From positions 1 through 32,693 of the forward strand of contig JAJZRE010000008.1 in NCBI GenBank assembly GCA_021802945.1: DNA of 32,693 bases, read 5' to 3'. Source of the DNA: Pseudomonadota bacterium. Its GTDB lineage: Bacteria; Pseudomonadota; Gammaproteobacteria; Burkholderiales; Thiobacillaceae. Below, piece by piece: positions 8,691-16,681 of the stretch (the stretch's first letter is position 1; each line of letters starts with the position of its first letter). The position numbers were made by a program, and so were the translations under genes. Under the pieces are notes generated by a model. It did not search any database. It was not told the origin of the DNA and saw only the letters and a program-made list of their open reading frames with translations.

Positions 8691-10583
8691 ATGCCACTCG
8701 CCACGCCGCTGAAAAACCTGGACCGGGAGCTGTTCCGCTTTCACGGACGGCTGAAAGTCGCCGGGGCCTTCGTGGTACTGCTCGCCGCCACGCTGCTGGG
8801 GCGTGCGTTTTACCTGCAGATCATGCAGCACGACTACTACATCCAGCGCGCGGAAAGCAACCGCATTTCGCTGGTGCCTGTCGCGCCCAACCGCGGCCTG
8901 ATCCTGGATCGGAACGGCCGCATCCTGGCGGAAAACTACTCGGCCTATACGCTCGAACTGGCACGGGCGCAGCCCGACGGTCTGGAGACGACGCTGTCCA
9001 AAGTGGGCAAGCTGATCGAGATCACGCCGGGGGAGCTGCGGCGCTTCCGGCGGCTGCTCGCCGAATCGCACGAGTTCGAAACGGTGCCGCTGAAGAGCAA
9101 GCTGACCGACGAGGAAGTGGCGATCCTGGCGGCCAACCACTATCGCCTGCCGGGCGTTGAAGTGAAGGCGCGGCTGTTCCGCAACTATCAGGCCGGGCCC
9201 GGCATGGCGCACGTGGTCGGCTTCATCGGACGGATCAACGACCGCGATCTCAAGGGTCTGCGCGATTCCGGGCGGGCGCAGAACTACCGGGGCACGGTCC
9301 ATATCGGCAAGACCGGGCTGGAGCAGAGCTACGAAGCCCTGCTGCACGGCCGCACCGGATTCGACCAGATGGAGACCGACGCCAGCGGCCGCGCGGTGCG
9401 CGCGCTGTCGCGGATTCCGCCGGTGCCGGGCAAGGATTTGCGTCTCTATCTCGACGAGAGGCTGCAGGCGGTCGCCGAACATGCCTTCGGCGATTACACG
9501 GGCGGCCTGGTGGCGCTCGACCCCAATACCGGCGGGGTGCTGGCACTGGTGAGCAAGCCGGGGTTCGACCCCAACCTGTTCGTCGACGGCATCGATCCGG
9601 AAACCTGGAAGGCGCTCAACGAATCGCCGGAGCGGCCGATGGTGAACCGCGTGCTGCGCGGCATCTACCCGCCGGGTTCGACCATCAAGCCGTTCATGGG
9701 GCTGGCCGGGCTGGAACTGGGCGTGCGCAAACCTGCGGACATCACGGTCGATCCCGGTTATTTCATCCTCCCCAACAGCACCCACCAGTTTCGCGACTGG
9801 AAGCACGGCGGCCACGGGCTGGTCGACATGCGCCGGGCGATCGCGCAGTCGTGCGATACCTATTTCTACAAGCTGGCGTTCGACATGGGGATCGACCGCA
9901 TGCACGACTACCTGGCGAAATTCGGCTTTGGCGAGAAAACCGGTATCGATCTGGAGGGCGAATCGCCGGGCCTGCTGCCTTCGCGCGACTGGAAGCAGCG
10001 CCGCTGGAAGAAGGCGTGGTATCCCGGCGAGACGGTGATCGCGGGCATCGGCCAGGGCTATCATCTGACCACGCCGCTGCAACTGGCGACCGCGACCGCC
10101 ATGCTGGCCAACGGCGGCAGACGCATCGAGCCGCGCCTGGTGCAGGCGGTGCGCGATCCGCTCACCCACGTCTGGCAGCCGTTGCCGGTGAAGGTGGATG
10201 AACAGCTGGCGATCAAGCCCGAGGACCTCGCGGTGGTGCGGCAAGGCATGCTGGACGCGATGCGGCCGGGCGGCACGGCGTCGGCAGCCGCTGCCGGCGC
10301 CCCTTACACCATAGCCGGCAAGACCGGCACCGCGCAGGTGGTAGGCATCAGGCAGGGGGCCCGCTACGACGCCGGCAGCCTGTCCCTGAAAAATCGCGAC
10401 CATGCGCTGTTCATCGCCTACGCGCCGGCCGAGAAGCCCACCATCGTGGTGGCGGTGATGGTCGAGAACGGCGGCCATGGCGGCTCCACCGCCGCGCCGA
10501 TCGCGCGCGCGGTGTTCGATTATTACCTGACCGGGAAACGTCCCGGCAACATGAAACTGGAGGGAAGCGATGCCCCGGACTAG
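8691..10583 (+). CDS. mrdA: Penicillin-binding protein 2 (elongasome transpeptidase)
   Basis: A 630-residue class B PBP that cross-links peptidoglycan during elongation. It has a single N-terminal membrane anchor (about residues 23-43), a dimerisation/pedestal domain beginning at NRISLVPVAPNRGLILDRNG, and a transpeptidase domain. All three penicillin-binding motifs are intact: S330-T-I-K333, S387-C-D389 and K544-T-G. The ATG at 8691 (MPLATPLKNLDREL) follows mreD by 7 bases; an upstream in-frame start at 8655 would overlap mreD and was not chosen. The last 14 bases overlap rodA, its SEDS glycosyltransferase partner. Confidence 0.96.
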   Translation: MPLATPLKNLDRELFRFHGRLKVAGAFVVLLAATLLGRAFYLQIMQHDYYIQRAESNRISLVPVAPNRGLILDRNGRILAENYSAYTLELARAQPDGLETTLSKVGKLIEITPGELRRFRRLLAESHEFETVPLKSKLTDEEVAILAANHYRLPGVEVKARLFRNYQAGPGMAHVVGFIGRINDRDLKGLRDSGRAQNYRGTVHIGKTGLEQSYEALLHGRTGFDQMETDASGRAVRALSRIPPVPGKDLRLYLDERLQAVAEHAFGDYTGGLVALDPNTGGVLALVSKPGFDPNLFVDGIDPETWKALNESPERPMVNRVLRGIYPPGSTIKPFMGLAGLELGVRKPADITVDPGYFILPNSTHQFRDWKHGGHGLVDMRRAIAQSCDTYFYKLAFDMGIDRMHDYLAKFGFGEKTGIDLEGESPGLLPSRDWKQRRWKKAWYPGETVIAGIGQGYHLTTPLQLATATAMLANGGRRIEPRLVQAVRDPLTHVWQPLPVKVDEQLAIKPEDLAVVRQGMLDAMRPGGTASAAAAGAPYTIAGKTGTAQVVGIRQGARYDAGSLSLKNRDHALFIAYAPAEKPTIVVAVMVENGGHGGSTAAPIARAVFDYYLTGKRPGNMKLEGSDAPD

Positions 10584-11670
10584 CCACTGGATCCTGCGCG
10601 GCCTGCGCCACGTGGACGGCATCCTGCTGACGCTGGTGGTGCTGGTGCTGGGCATCAGCCTGGCCGTGGTGACGAGCGCCTCGGGCCAAAGCGCTGCACG
10701 CATCAGCGGCCACCTCGTCAACATGGGTCTGGCGCTGGGCGTGATGGTGATGATCGCCAACGTGCCGCCGCACCTGCTGTCCAAGGTGGGGCCGCCCCTC
10801 TATGCGGCGGGGGTGGTGCTGCTGGTCGGGGTGGCGCTGTTCGGCGAAATCCGCAACGGCGCACGGCGCTGGCTGGACCTGGGATTCATGGCGTTCCAGC
10901 CGTCCGAACTCTTGAAGCTGGCCCTGCCGCTGATGCTGGCCTGGTATTTCCATCGCAACGAGGCGGTGCTGCGCGTCAAGCACTATCTGGTCGGCGGCGT
11001 GCTGCTGCTGGTGCCGTTTCTGCTGATCCTGCGCCAGCCCGACCTGGGCACGGCGCTGATGATCGGCGCGTCGGGATTCTACCTGCTGTTCTTCGCAGGG
11101 CTGCCGTGGAAGGTCATCCTCGGCGGTGGCGCGCTGGGCGCCGCGAGCCTGCCGCTGGTGTGGGGGATGATGCACGACTACCAGCGGCAGCGCGTGCTGA
11201 CCCTGCTCGACCCGTCGTCCGACCCCCTCGGCGCGGGTTACCACATCATCCAGTCGACCATCGCCATCGGCTCCGGCGGACTGTTCGGCAAGGGCTGGAT
11301 GCAGGGCACGCAGAACCAGCTCGACTTCATCCCCGAGCGCACCACCGATTTCATCTTCGCCGTGTTCGGCGAGGAGTTCGGCTACGCCGGCGCGATCCTG
11401 CTGGTTGTCCTGTATCTGGCCATCGTCGCGCGCGGCCTGGTCATCGCCGCGCGGGCGCCGACGCTGTTCGGCCGCCTGATGGCGGCCACCCTGAGCCTCA
11501 ATCTCTTCACCTATGTGTTCGTCAACATGGGCATGGTGTCCGGCATCCTGCCGGTGGTCGGCGTGCCGCTGCCGCTGATGAGCTACGGCGGGACGGCGCT
11601 CGTCACGCTGCTGCTCGGCATGGGCATCGTGATGAGCGTGGCGACGCACCGCCAGCTCAACAAATCATGA
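10570..11670 (+). CDS. rodA: SEDS glycosyltransferase RodA
   Basis: A 366-residue polytopic membrane protein of the SEDS family that polymerises lipid II for the elongasome. Conserved blocks are LRQPDLGTALM, the STIAIGSGGLFGKGWMQGTQ loop, FIPERTTDFIFAVFGEEFG and the final GILPVVGVPLPLMSYGG. About ten hydrophobic segments are evident. The start lies inside the 3' end of mrdA (14-base overlap), which is usual for this synthase pair. Confidence 0.96.
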   Translation: MPRTSHWILRGLRHVDGILLTLVVLVLGISLAVVTSASGQSAARISGHLVNMGLALGVMVMIANVPPHLLSKVGPPLYAAGVVLLVGVALFGEIRNGARRWLDLGFMAFQPSELLKLALPLMLAWYFHRNEAVLRVKHYLVGGVLLLVPFLLILRQPDLGTALMIGASGFYLLFFAGLPWKVILGGGALGAASLPLVWGMMHDYQRQRVLTLLDPSSDPLGAGYHIIQSTIAIGSGGLFGKGWMQGTQNQLDFIPERTTDFIFAVFGEEFGYAGAILLVVLYLAIVARGLVIAARAPTLFGRLMAATLSLNLFTYVFVNMGMVSGILPVVGVPLPLMSYGGTALVTLLLGMGIVMSVATHRQLNKS

Positions 11671-11675
11671 CGCGA

Positions 11676-11681
11676 TAAAAT
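11676..11681 (+). promoter_or_regulatory. Candidate -10 box directly before rlpA
   Basis: TAAAAT lies 6 bases before the rlpA ATG in the 17-base gap after rodA. If used, transcription would begin at or next to the start codon, giving a leaderless or nearly leaderless message. No -35 was found and the rlpA Shine-Dalgarno is not evident. This is tentative. Confidence 0.25.
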
Positions 11682-11687
11682 AGTGCG

Positions 11688-12524
11688 ATGAAAACGATCC
11701 CGCTCCTCTGCTTCGCTGCCCTCGTCCTGGTCCTCGGCGGTTGCGCCAGCACCCCGCCCGCAAAGCAGGCATCGACCGTGAAACAGGCGCCGACCCCACC
11801 CAAAGGCGGCGGCTACTATCTCGACGACGGCCCGGAGGCCAACCCGCCAGCGAACCTGGACGCGGTTCCCGACGCCGTGCCCCGCAAGGAGCCGCTGCTT
11901 CCTTCCGCCAACCGCACCTATGTCGCGCTGGGAAACACCTACACGCCGCAGACGACCCGTCGGCCCTACAGCGAGGAAGGCCTTGCCTCGTGGTACGGAC
12001 GCCGGTTCCAGGGCAAGAAAACCAGCTCCGGCGAACCGTACGACATGTACGCGATGACGGCGGCCCATCCGACCCTGCCGATTCCGAGTTACGCGCGGGT
12101 CACCTCGCTCGAGACCGGAAAATCGGTGGTCGTGCGCATCAACGACCGCGGGCCGTTTCACAGCAAGCGCATCATCGATCTCTCGTATACCGCCGCCTAC
12201 AAGCTGGGTTATCTGGGGCGGGGCAGCGCCCGGGTGCGGGTGGAAAGCATCGACCCCGACGCCGAGGACGCCCAGGGCAAGGCGCCGCAGGACGGAATCT
12301 ATCTTCAGGTGGGCGCCTTTTCGCGCGCCGACAACGCCCGGCACTTGCTCGATCGCCTGAAACGCCAGCTCGACATCGACACCAGCCAGATGCGCGTGGT
12401 ACTCGAGGGCGGACTGCATCGCGTGCAACTCGGGCCGTATGCCAGCGACGATGCGGCGCGGACCGATCGCCGGCGGGTGCGGGAACGTCTCGACCTCAAT
12501 GCGGTCCTGGTCAGACGCGATTGA
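11688..12524 (+). CDS. rlpA: RlpA-type septal ring lytic transglycosylase, lipoprotein
   Basis: A 278-residue outer-membrane lipoprotein candidate. The signal peptide ends in the lipobox LGGC (C19). After a Pro-rich linker comes the double-psi beta-barrel domain, from about GLASWYGRRFQGKKTSSGE to the conserved RINDRGPF block with its likely catalytic Asp. A C-terminal SPOR domain (YLQVGAFSRADNARHLLDRL) would bind denuded glycan. RlpA cleaves glycan strands lacking stem peptides, usually at the septum. It follows rodA by 17 bases and precedes a PBP5-like gene, an order common in betaproteobacteria. Confidence 0.93.
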   Translation: MKTIPLLCFAALVLVLGGCASTPPAKQASTVKQAPTPPKGGGYYLDDGPEANPPANLDAVPDAVPRKEPLLPSANRTYVALGNTYTPQTTRRPYSEEGLASWYGRRFQGKKTSSGEPYDMYAMTAAHPTLPIPSYARVTSLETGKSVVVRINDRGPFHSKRIIDLSYTAAYKLGYLGRGSARVRVESIDPDAEDAQGKAPQDGIYLQVGAFSRADNARHLLDRLKRQLDIDTSQMRVVLEGGLHRVQLGPYASDDAARTDRRRVRERLDLNAVLVRRD

Positions 12525-12538
12525 CTGAAAGGCTGAAT

Positions 12539-13654
12539 ATGAAACGCTTCTGGCTGGGGCTGGCGCTCCTCTTTTCCGCGGCGGCGTGGGCGGAACCGCC
12601 CGGCGTCGCGTCGCGCGCCTGGATCGTGATCGACGAGGCGAGCGGGCGCGAGCTGGCTTCCCAGCAGGCCGATCTGCCGCTGCCGCCGGCGTCGCTGACC
12701 CAGATGATGACGGCCTATGTCCTGCTGGATGACATCCGCAAGAACAAGCTGAGACCCGACGAGATGGTCACGGTGCCGCCGGCCGCCACCCGGATGGACG
12801 GCCCGCGCATCTTCCTCGAGGCGGGCGAGAAAGTGCGCGTCGACACGCTGCTGCAGGCGATGCTGGTGGAGTCGGCCAGCGACGCCGCGATCACCCTGGT
12901 GACGGCGGCCGGCGGCAGCGAGGCGGCGTTTGTCGAGCGCATGAACCGCGAGGCCAAACGACTGGGCATGACGAGAACCCGCTTCGTGAATGCGACCGGG
13001 CTGAACGCGCCCGGGCACGAATCGAGCGCGCGCGACCTCGCCCTGCTCGGGCGGGCGCTGGTGAACGATTTTCCCAGCCGGCTGACCCTGTTCGGCCAGA
13101 AGGAGCTGGCATTCCAGGGCGTCACGTATTACAACGGCAATCGCCTGTTGTGGCGCGACAATACCGTCACCGGCCTGAAGGCCGGGCGCACGGCCCAGGC
13201 CGGCTATTGCATGGCGGCGTCGGCGCAGCGCGGCGGTCAGCGCCGCATCGCGGTGGTGCTGTCCGCGCGTTCGGACGCGCAGCGCACGCAGGATGCGCTG
13301 AAGCTGCTGAACTACGGTTTCGAGAATTTCGACAGCATCCTGTTGTATCGCGCACAGTATCCCGTCAAGGTGGTCGAGATCTACCGGGGCGAGCGCACCT
13401 CGGTGAGCCTGGGATTCGAACAGGATTTCCATTTGCTGGTTCCCCACGGCGGCGCGGCCCGCGTCAAGGCGGAGGTCATCACCCGGCAGCCCGTCGTGGC
13501 GCCGGTGAACCGGGGGCAGCGCCTGGGCACCCTGCGGCTGACGCTCGACGGCCAGCCGCTCGGCGACTACCCCCTGGTCGCGCTCCATGACGTCGGCGTG
13601 GCCGGCCTCTTCGGCCGCGGCTGGGATTCGCTGCGGCTGCTGTTCGCGAAATGA
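12539..13654 (+). CDS. PBP5/DacC-like protein with degenerate active site
   Basis: A 371-residue protein with the full layout of low-molecular-weight PBPs: signal peptide (about residues 1-18), an S11 peptidase domain starting at SRAWIVIDEASGRELAS, a C-terminal beta domain, and a terminal amphipathic helix (GRGWDSLRLLFAK). In active relatives the motifs are SxxK, SxN and KTG. Here they read S52-L-T-Q55, S112-A-S114 and K214-A-G216. The nucleophilic Ser remains, but the general-base Lys, the SxN Asn and the KTG Thr are all replaced. The surrounding fold motifs (MMTAYV, TRFVNATGL, AGYCMAASA) are well kept and the frame is open, so this is not a simple decaying pseudogene. D-Ala carboxypeptidase activity is unlikely; a binding or scaffolding role is inference. 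It starts 14 bases after rlpA and overlaps the aminotransferase gene by 4 bases. Confidence 0.9.
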   Translation: MKRFWLGLALLFSAAAWAEPPGVASRAWIVIDEASGRELASQQADLPLPPASLTQMMTAYVLLDDIRKNKLRPDEMVTVPPAATRMDGPRIFLEAGEKVRVDTLLQAMLVESASDAAITLVTAAGGSEAAFVERMNREAKRLGMTRTRFVNATGLNAPGHESSARDLALLGRALVNDFPSRLTLFGQKELAFQGVTYYNGNRLLWRDNTVTGLKAGRTAQAGYCMAASAQRGGQRRIAVVLSARSDAQRTQDALKLLNYGFENFDSILLYRAQYPVKVVEIYRGERTSVSLGFEQDFHLLVPHGGAARVKAEVITRQPVVAPVNRGQRLGTLRLTLDGQPLGDYPLVALHDVGVAGLFGRGWDSLRLLFAK

Positions 13655-14514
13655 GCTGTTACCTGAACGGCCGGTTCCTGCCGCTCGCCGACGCGAAAGT
13701 GCCGGCGCTCGACCGCGGCTTCGTCTTCGGTGACGGCGTCTACGAACTGGTGCCGGTGTATTCGAGGAAACCGTTCCGGCTCGACGACCACCTGCGCCGC
13801 CTGCAGGGCAGTCTCGACGGCATCCGGCTGGCCAACCCGCACGAGGTGTCGGAGTGGCATGAATTGATCGTCGAACTGATCGATCTGCAGGATTTCGCCG
13901 ACCAGTCGGTCTACATCCAGGTGACCCGGGGCGCGCCTGCCGAGGGACAGCCGCCGCGCGACCATGCCCTTCCCAAAGGCGTGCAGCCGACGGTGTTCAT
14001 GTTCGCGCAACCGCTGGTGACCGCTTCGCCCGCGCAGAAGGCTGCCGGCGTGTGCGCGGTCAGCGCGGCCGACAACCGCTGGCTGCGCTGCGACATCAAG
14101 GCGACTTCGCTGCTGGCCAACATCCTGCTGCGCCAGCAGGCGGTGGATGCGGAGTGCGCCGAGACCGTGATGCTGCGCGACGGCTTCCTGACCGAAGGCG
14201 CGGCGAGCAACATCTTCGTGGTGAAGGACGGCGTGTTGCTGGCGCCGCCGCCGTCGAATCTGATGCTCACCGGCATCACCTACGACGTGGTGCTGGAACT
14301 CGCCGCCGCGCATGGCATTCCGCACGCGGTGCGGGCGATTTCCGAGGCCGAGGTGCGCAGCGCCGACGAGCTCTGGATGACGTCGTCCACCCGGGAAGTC
14401 ATGGCCATCGTGAAGCTCGACGGCGTGCCGGTCGGCGCCGGCGTGCCGGGACCGCTGGCGCAGCGGATGGATGCGCTGTATCAGACCTTCAAGCAGGAGG
14501 TGATGCGCGCATGA
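13651..14514 (+). CDS. dat: D-amino-acid aminotransferase (class IV PLP enzyme)
   Basis: A 287-residue fold-type IV aminotransferase. The start MSCYLNGRFLPLADAKV with DRGFVFGDGVYE is typical of the D-alanine aminotransferase group. The PLP lysine is K150 in RCDIKATSLLANIL, matching RCDIK-SLNLL in characterised D-amino-acid transaminases. The phosphate-binding region includes TEGAASNIFVV and LTGITYDVV. It probably interconverts D-alanine and D-glutamate with their keto acids; exact substrates cannot be read from sequence and a branched-chain aminotransferase role is the main alternative. The ATG overlaps the preceding PBP5-like gene (ATGA), so coupling to envelope genes looks deliberate. Confidence 0.88.
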   Translation: MSCYLNGRFLPLADAKVPALDRGFVFGDGVYELVPVYSRKPFRLDDHLRRLQGSLDGIRLANPHEVSEWHELIVELIDLQDFADQSVYIQVTRGAPAEGQPPRDHALPKGVQPTVFMFAQPLVTASPAQKAAGVCAVSAADNRWLRCDIKATSLLANILLRQQAVDAECAETVMLRDGFLTEGAASNIFVVKDGVLLAPPPSNLMLTGITYDVVLELAAAHGIPHAVRAISEAEVRSADELWMTSSTREVMAIVKLDGVPVGAGVPGPLAQRMDALYQTFKQEVMRA

Positions 14515-14608
14515 GCAGCGAGCCTCGGCACGTGCGAGCGCCCGCGAATGCGCGCCGCGCCCGACGCGACAGGTTTGTATACCCCGGAACCGCACGGAGG
14601 GCGCGGTC

Positions 14609-14875
14609 ATGAGCGAACACGAGACGCTGCTGACATTTCCCGCCGATTTCCCGATCAAGATCATGGGCGAGCGGCACGACGATTTCGCGCAGGCCATGGT
14701 CGAGCTGGTGCTGCGTCACGCGCCCGATTTCAGGGCCGAGACCGTCGAGATGCGTGCGTCCAGCAGCGGCAACTATCTCTCGGTGACCTGCGTCGTGCGC
14801 GCCACCTCGAAAGCCCAGCTCGATGCGCTGTATCGCGAGATCACCGCGCATCCGTGGGTGAAGATGGCATTGTGA
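14609..14875 (+). CDS. ybeD: YbeD/DUF493 family protein
   Basis: An 88-residue protein of the YbeD family (ferredoxin-like, ACT-type fold). The conserved FPADFPIKIMG, SSSGNYLSVTC and YREITAHPWVKMAL segments identify it. Its function is not established; it is often found directly upstream of lipB, as here, so a link to lipoate metabolism is suggested by context only. GGAGG about 9 bases before the ATG supports the start. A 94-base gap separates it from dat. Confidence 0.9.
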   Translation: MSEHETLLTFPADFPIKIMGERHDDFAQAMVELVLRHAPDFRAETVEMRASSSGNYLSVTCVVRATSKAQLDALYREITAHPWVKMAL

Positions 14876-14880
14876 GCGTG

Positions 14881-14915
14881 AAGGGGGAAGGGGGAAGGGG
14901 GAAGGGTGAAGAGGC
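14881..14915. repeat. G-rich tandem heptamer repeat at the lipB start
   Basis: Five 7-base units: AAGGGGG three times, then AAGGGTG and AAGAGGC. Four G-runs with two-base loops make a canonical G-quadruplex motif on the sense (mRNA) strand. The last unit supplies the GAGG that looks like the Shine-Dalgarno of lipB. If lipB instead starts at the GTG at 14872, the repeat is coding and gives a Gly/Lys/Glu-rich tail. Confidence 0.7.
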
Positions 14916-14919
14916 GATC

Positions 14920-15516
14920 GTGCGCAGTTTGGGGCGCGTCGAGTACGAGCCGACCTGGCGGGCGATGCAGGACTTCACCGCGCGGCGTTTGCCCGACACG
15001 CCCGATGAGCTGTGGCTGCTGGAACATCCGCCGGTCTACACCCAGGGGCAGGCCGGCAGGCCGGAGCACCTGATCGCCGCCACCGGCATTCCCGTGGTGC
15101 CGATCGACCGCGGCGGCCAGATCACCTACCACGGCCCGGGCCAGCTCGTGGCCTACGTGCTGGTCGACCTGCGCCGGCGCGGCTACGGCATCCGCGAGCT
15201 GGTCGCCCGCATGGAACAGGCGGTGATCGATGTACTGGCGGCGCACGGCGTCGCCGCCGGACGGCTGGCCGGCGCGCCCGGCGTCTACGTCGGCGGCGCC
15301 AAGATCGCCGCGCTCGGCCTGCGCGTGAAGCACGGCTGCACCTATCACGGGCTGGCGTTCAACGTCGACATGGAGCTGGCGCCGTTTGCCGCCATCAACC
15401 CCTGCGGCTACGCCGGCATGCGGGTGACGCAATGCCGCGATCTCGGCGTGAAGCTGGGTTTGCCGCAGGCGGAGCAGGCGCTCTCCCGGGCCTTGCTGGC
15501 CACGATCTATTCTTGA
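14920..15516 (+). CDS. lipB: Octanoyl-ACP:protein N-octanoyltransferase LipB
   Basis: A 198-residue enzyme that moves octanoate from acyl carrier protein to lipoyl domains, the first step of de novo lipoylation. Landmarks are LLEHPPVYTQGQAGRPEHL, the GGQITYHGPGQLVAYVL block, the catalytic Lys in VGGAKIAALGLRV, and the nucleophilic Cys in NPCGYAGM. I chose the GTG at 14920 (VRSLGRVEYEPTW) because the family begins about there and GAGG lies 5 bases before it. GTGs at 14872 and 14878 would add a low-complexity tail encoded by the heptamer repeat. lipA lies about 2.7 kb downstream on the same strand rather than adjacent. Confidence 0.93.
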   Translation: MRSLGRVEYEPTWRAMQDFTARRLPDTPDELWLLEHPPVYTQGQAGRPEHLIAATGIPVVPIDRGGQITYHGPGQLVAYVLVDLRRRGYGIRELVARMEQAVIDVLAAHGVAAGRLAGAPGVYVGGAKIAALGLRVKHGCTYHGLAFNVDMELAPFAAINPCGYAGMRVTQCRDLGVKLGLPQAEQALSRALLATIYS

Positions 15517-15542
15517 CCGGTTTAGTCGGTTATCAGTATTCT
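15513..15542 (+). promoter_or_regulatory. Candidate sigma-70 promoter for the TrpD2-like gene
   Basis: TTGACC (15513-15518) and TATTCT (15537-15542) are 18 bases apart, just after the end of lipB. They would start a transcript about 15 bases before the TrpD2-like ATG. The match is moderate, and the site would let this gene pair be expressed separately from the long envelope run. Confidence 0.35.
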
Positions 15543-15565
15543 TGCATCTTCTAATGGAGTCACCC

Positions 15566-16681
15566 ATGAGCACCGACACCCTGCCGTCCGACCCCAAGCT
15601 CCTGATGCGCTCGATCATCCAGCGCATCGCCACCGGCCCCGACCTGTCCAAGAACATCAGCCGCGCCGAGGCGCACCTGGGCACCAAGGCCATCATCGAC
15701 AACGTGATCGATCCGGTGCAGGTGGGCATCTACTTCATCGCCCTGCGCATGAAGCGCGAGACGATGGACGAAAACCGCGGGGTGCTCGACGCGGTGCTGG
15801 AAACCACCCGCCGCGTCACCGCCGGGGTCGACGAAGTGGTCGACATCGGCGATCCCTACGACGGCTACACGCGCTGCCTGCCGGCCGCGCCCTTCCTCGG
15901 CCCGCTGCTGGCCGAATTCGGCGTGCACGTGGTGAGCCACGGCCTCGACAAGGTCGGCCCCAAATACGGCGTCACCGCGCGCCACGTGCTGGAGGCCGCC
16001 GGCGTGCCGGTGAACCTGAGTCCCGCCGAGGCTGCCGCCCGCCTGTCCGATCCCTCGCTGGGCTGGGCCTATGTCGACCAGGCGCAGTCCAACCCCGGCC
16101 TGCACAAGCTGATTCCGCTGCGCACGCAGATGATCAAGCGCCAGGTGCTGACCACGGTGGAAGTGCTGTCCAAGCCCATCGCCGGCCGCAAGAAAACCCA
16201 TTTCGTCACCGGCTACGTGCACAAGCCGTATCCGCCGGTGTACGCCGACCTCGCGCGCGAGGCCGGCTTCGACACCGCCTGCATCGTGCGCGGCGTCGAG
16301 GGCGGCGTGGTCCCCAGCCTGCGCCAGGCCGGCAAATACTTCCACTACCACGACCGTGACGCCGAAATCGAAGCGAGCGTCGACCCGGCGGCACTGGGAA
16401 TCGACCAGCCAGTGCGCGCGGTGCCGCTGCCCGGCAGCGTGGCAACCGAGGAAGGCGCAGACGAAATCGTCGCCGCCATCGACATCAAGGCGACCGCGCG
16501 CGCGGCCGCCGAGGCCGGCATCCTGGCGCTGAAAGGCGACAAGGGCGCGACCTACGATTCGCTGGTGCTGGCGGGCTCCATCATCCTGCACCACGTCGGC
16601 CGCGCCGCCAGCGTGGCCGATGCGGCGGCGCAGGTCCGCGCCGTGCTGGATTCCGGCAAGGCCGTCGCACGGGTCCAGTGA
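15566..16681 (+). CDS. TrpD2-type anthranilate phosphoribosyltransferase-like protein
   Basis: A 371-residue protein with the fold layout of glycosyltransferase family 3. The N-terminal helical domain (LLMRSIIQRIATG... QVGIYFIALRMKRETMDENRG) is close to TrpD. The PRPP loop, normally GTGGD in true TrpD, reads D93-IGDPYDG100, and KHGNR is replaced by VSHGLDKVGPKYG. It is therefore probably not a standard anthranilate phosphoribosyltransferase but one of the TrpD2/YbiB-like paralogues, whose substrates are poorly known and some of which bind nucleic acid. The ATG at 15566 has GGAG 7 bases upstream. Its stop overlaps the start of a Rieske ferredoxin by one base (TGATG), a strong hint of a joint function. 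Confidence 0.7.
   Translation: MSTDTLPSDPKLLMRSIIQRIATGPDLSKNISRAEAHLGTKAIIDNVIDPVQVGIYFIALRMKRETMDENRGVLDAVLETTRRVTAGVDEVVDIGDPYDGYTRCLPAAPFLGPLLAEFGVHVVSHGLDKVGPKYGVTARHVLEAAGVPVNLSPAEAAARLSDPSLGWAYVDQAQSNPGLHKLIPLRTQMIKRQVLTTVEVLSKPIAGRKKTHFVTGYVHKPYPPVYADLAREAGFDTACIVRGVEGGVVPSLRQAGKYFHYHDRDAEIEASVDPAALGIDQPVRAVPLPGSVATEEGADEIVAAIDIKATARAAAEAGILALKGDKGATYDSLVLAGSIILHHVGRAASVADAAAQVRAVLDSGKAVARVQ

Noticed and set aside
8955-8970. A TGGCACGG-type sequence in mrdA resembling a sigma-54 -24 box
   Set aside because: It lies deep in coding sequence with no good -12 element and no gene start downstream.
8565-10784. A 739-residue minus-strand frame opposite mrdA
   Set aside because: High-GC shadow; the plus-strand frame has intact PBP2 motifs and tight operon spacing.
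14512-14613. A 33-codon frame starting at an ATG that overlaps the dat stop
   Set aside because: Very Arg/Ala-rich product as expected from GC-rich shadow translation, no Shine-Dalgarno of its own that is better than that of ybeD, and no recognisable family.
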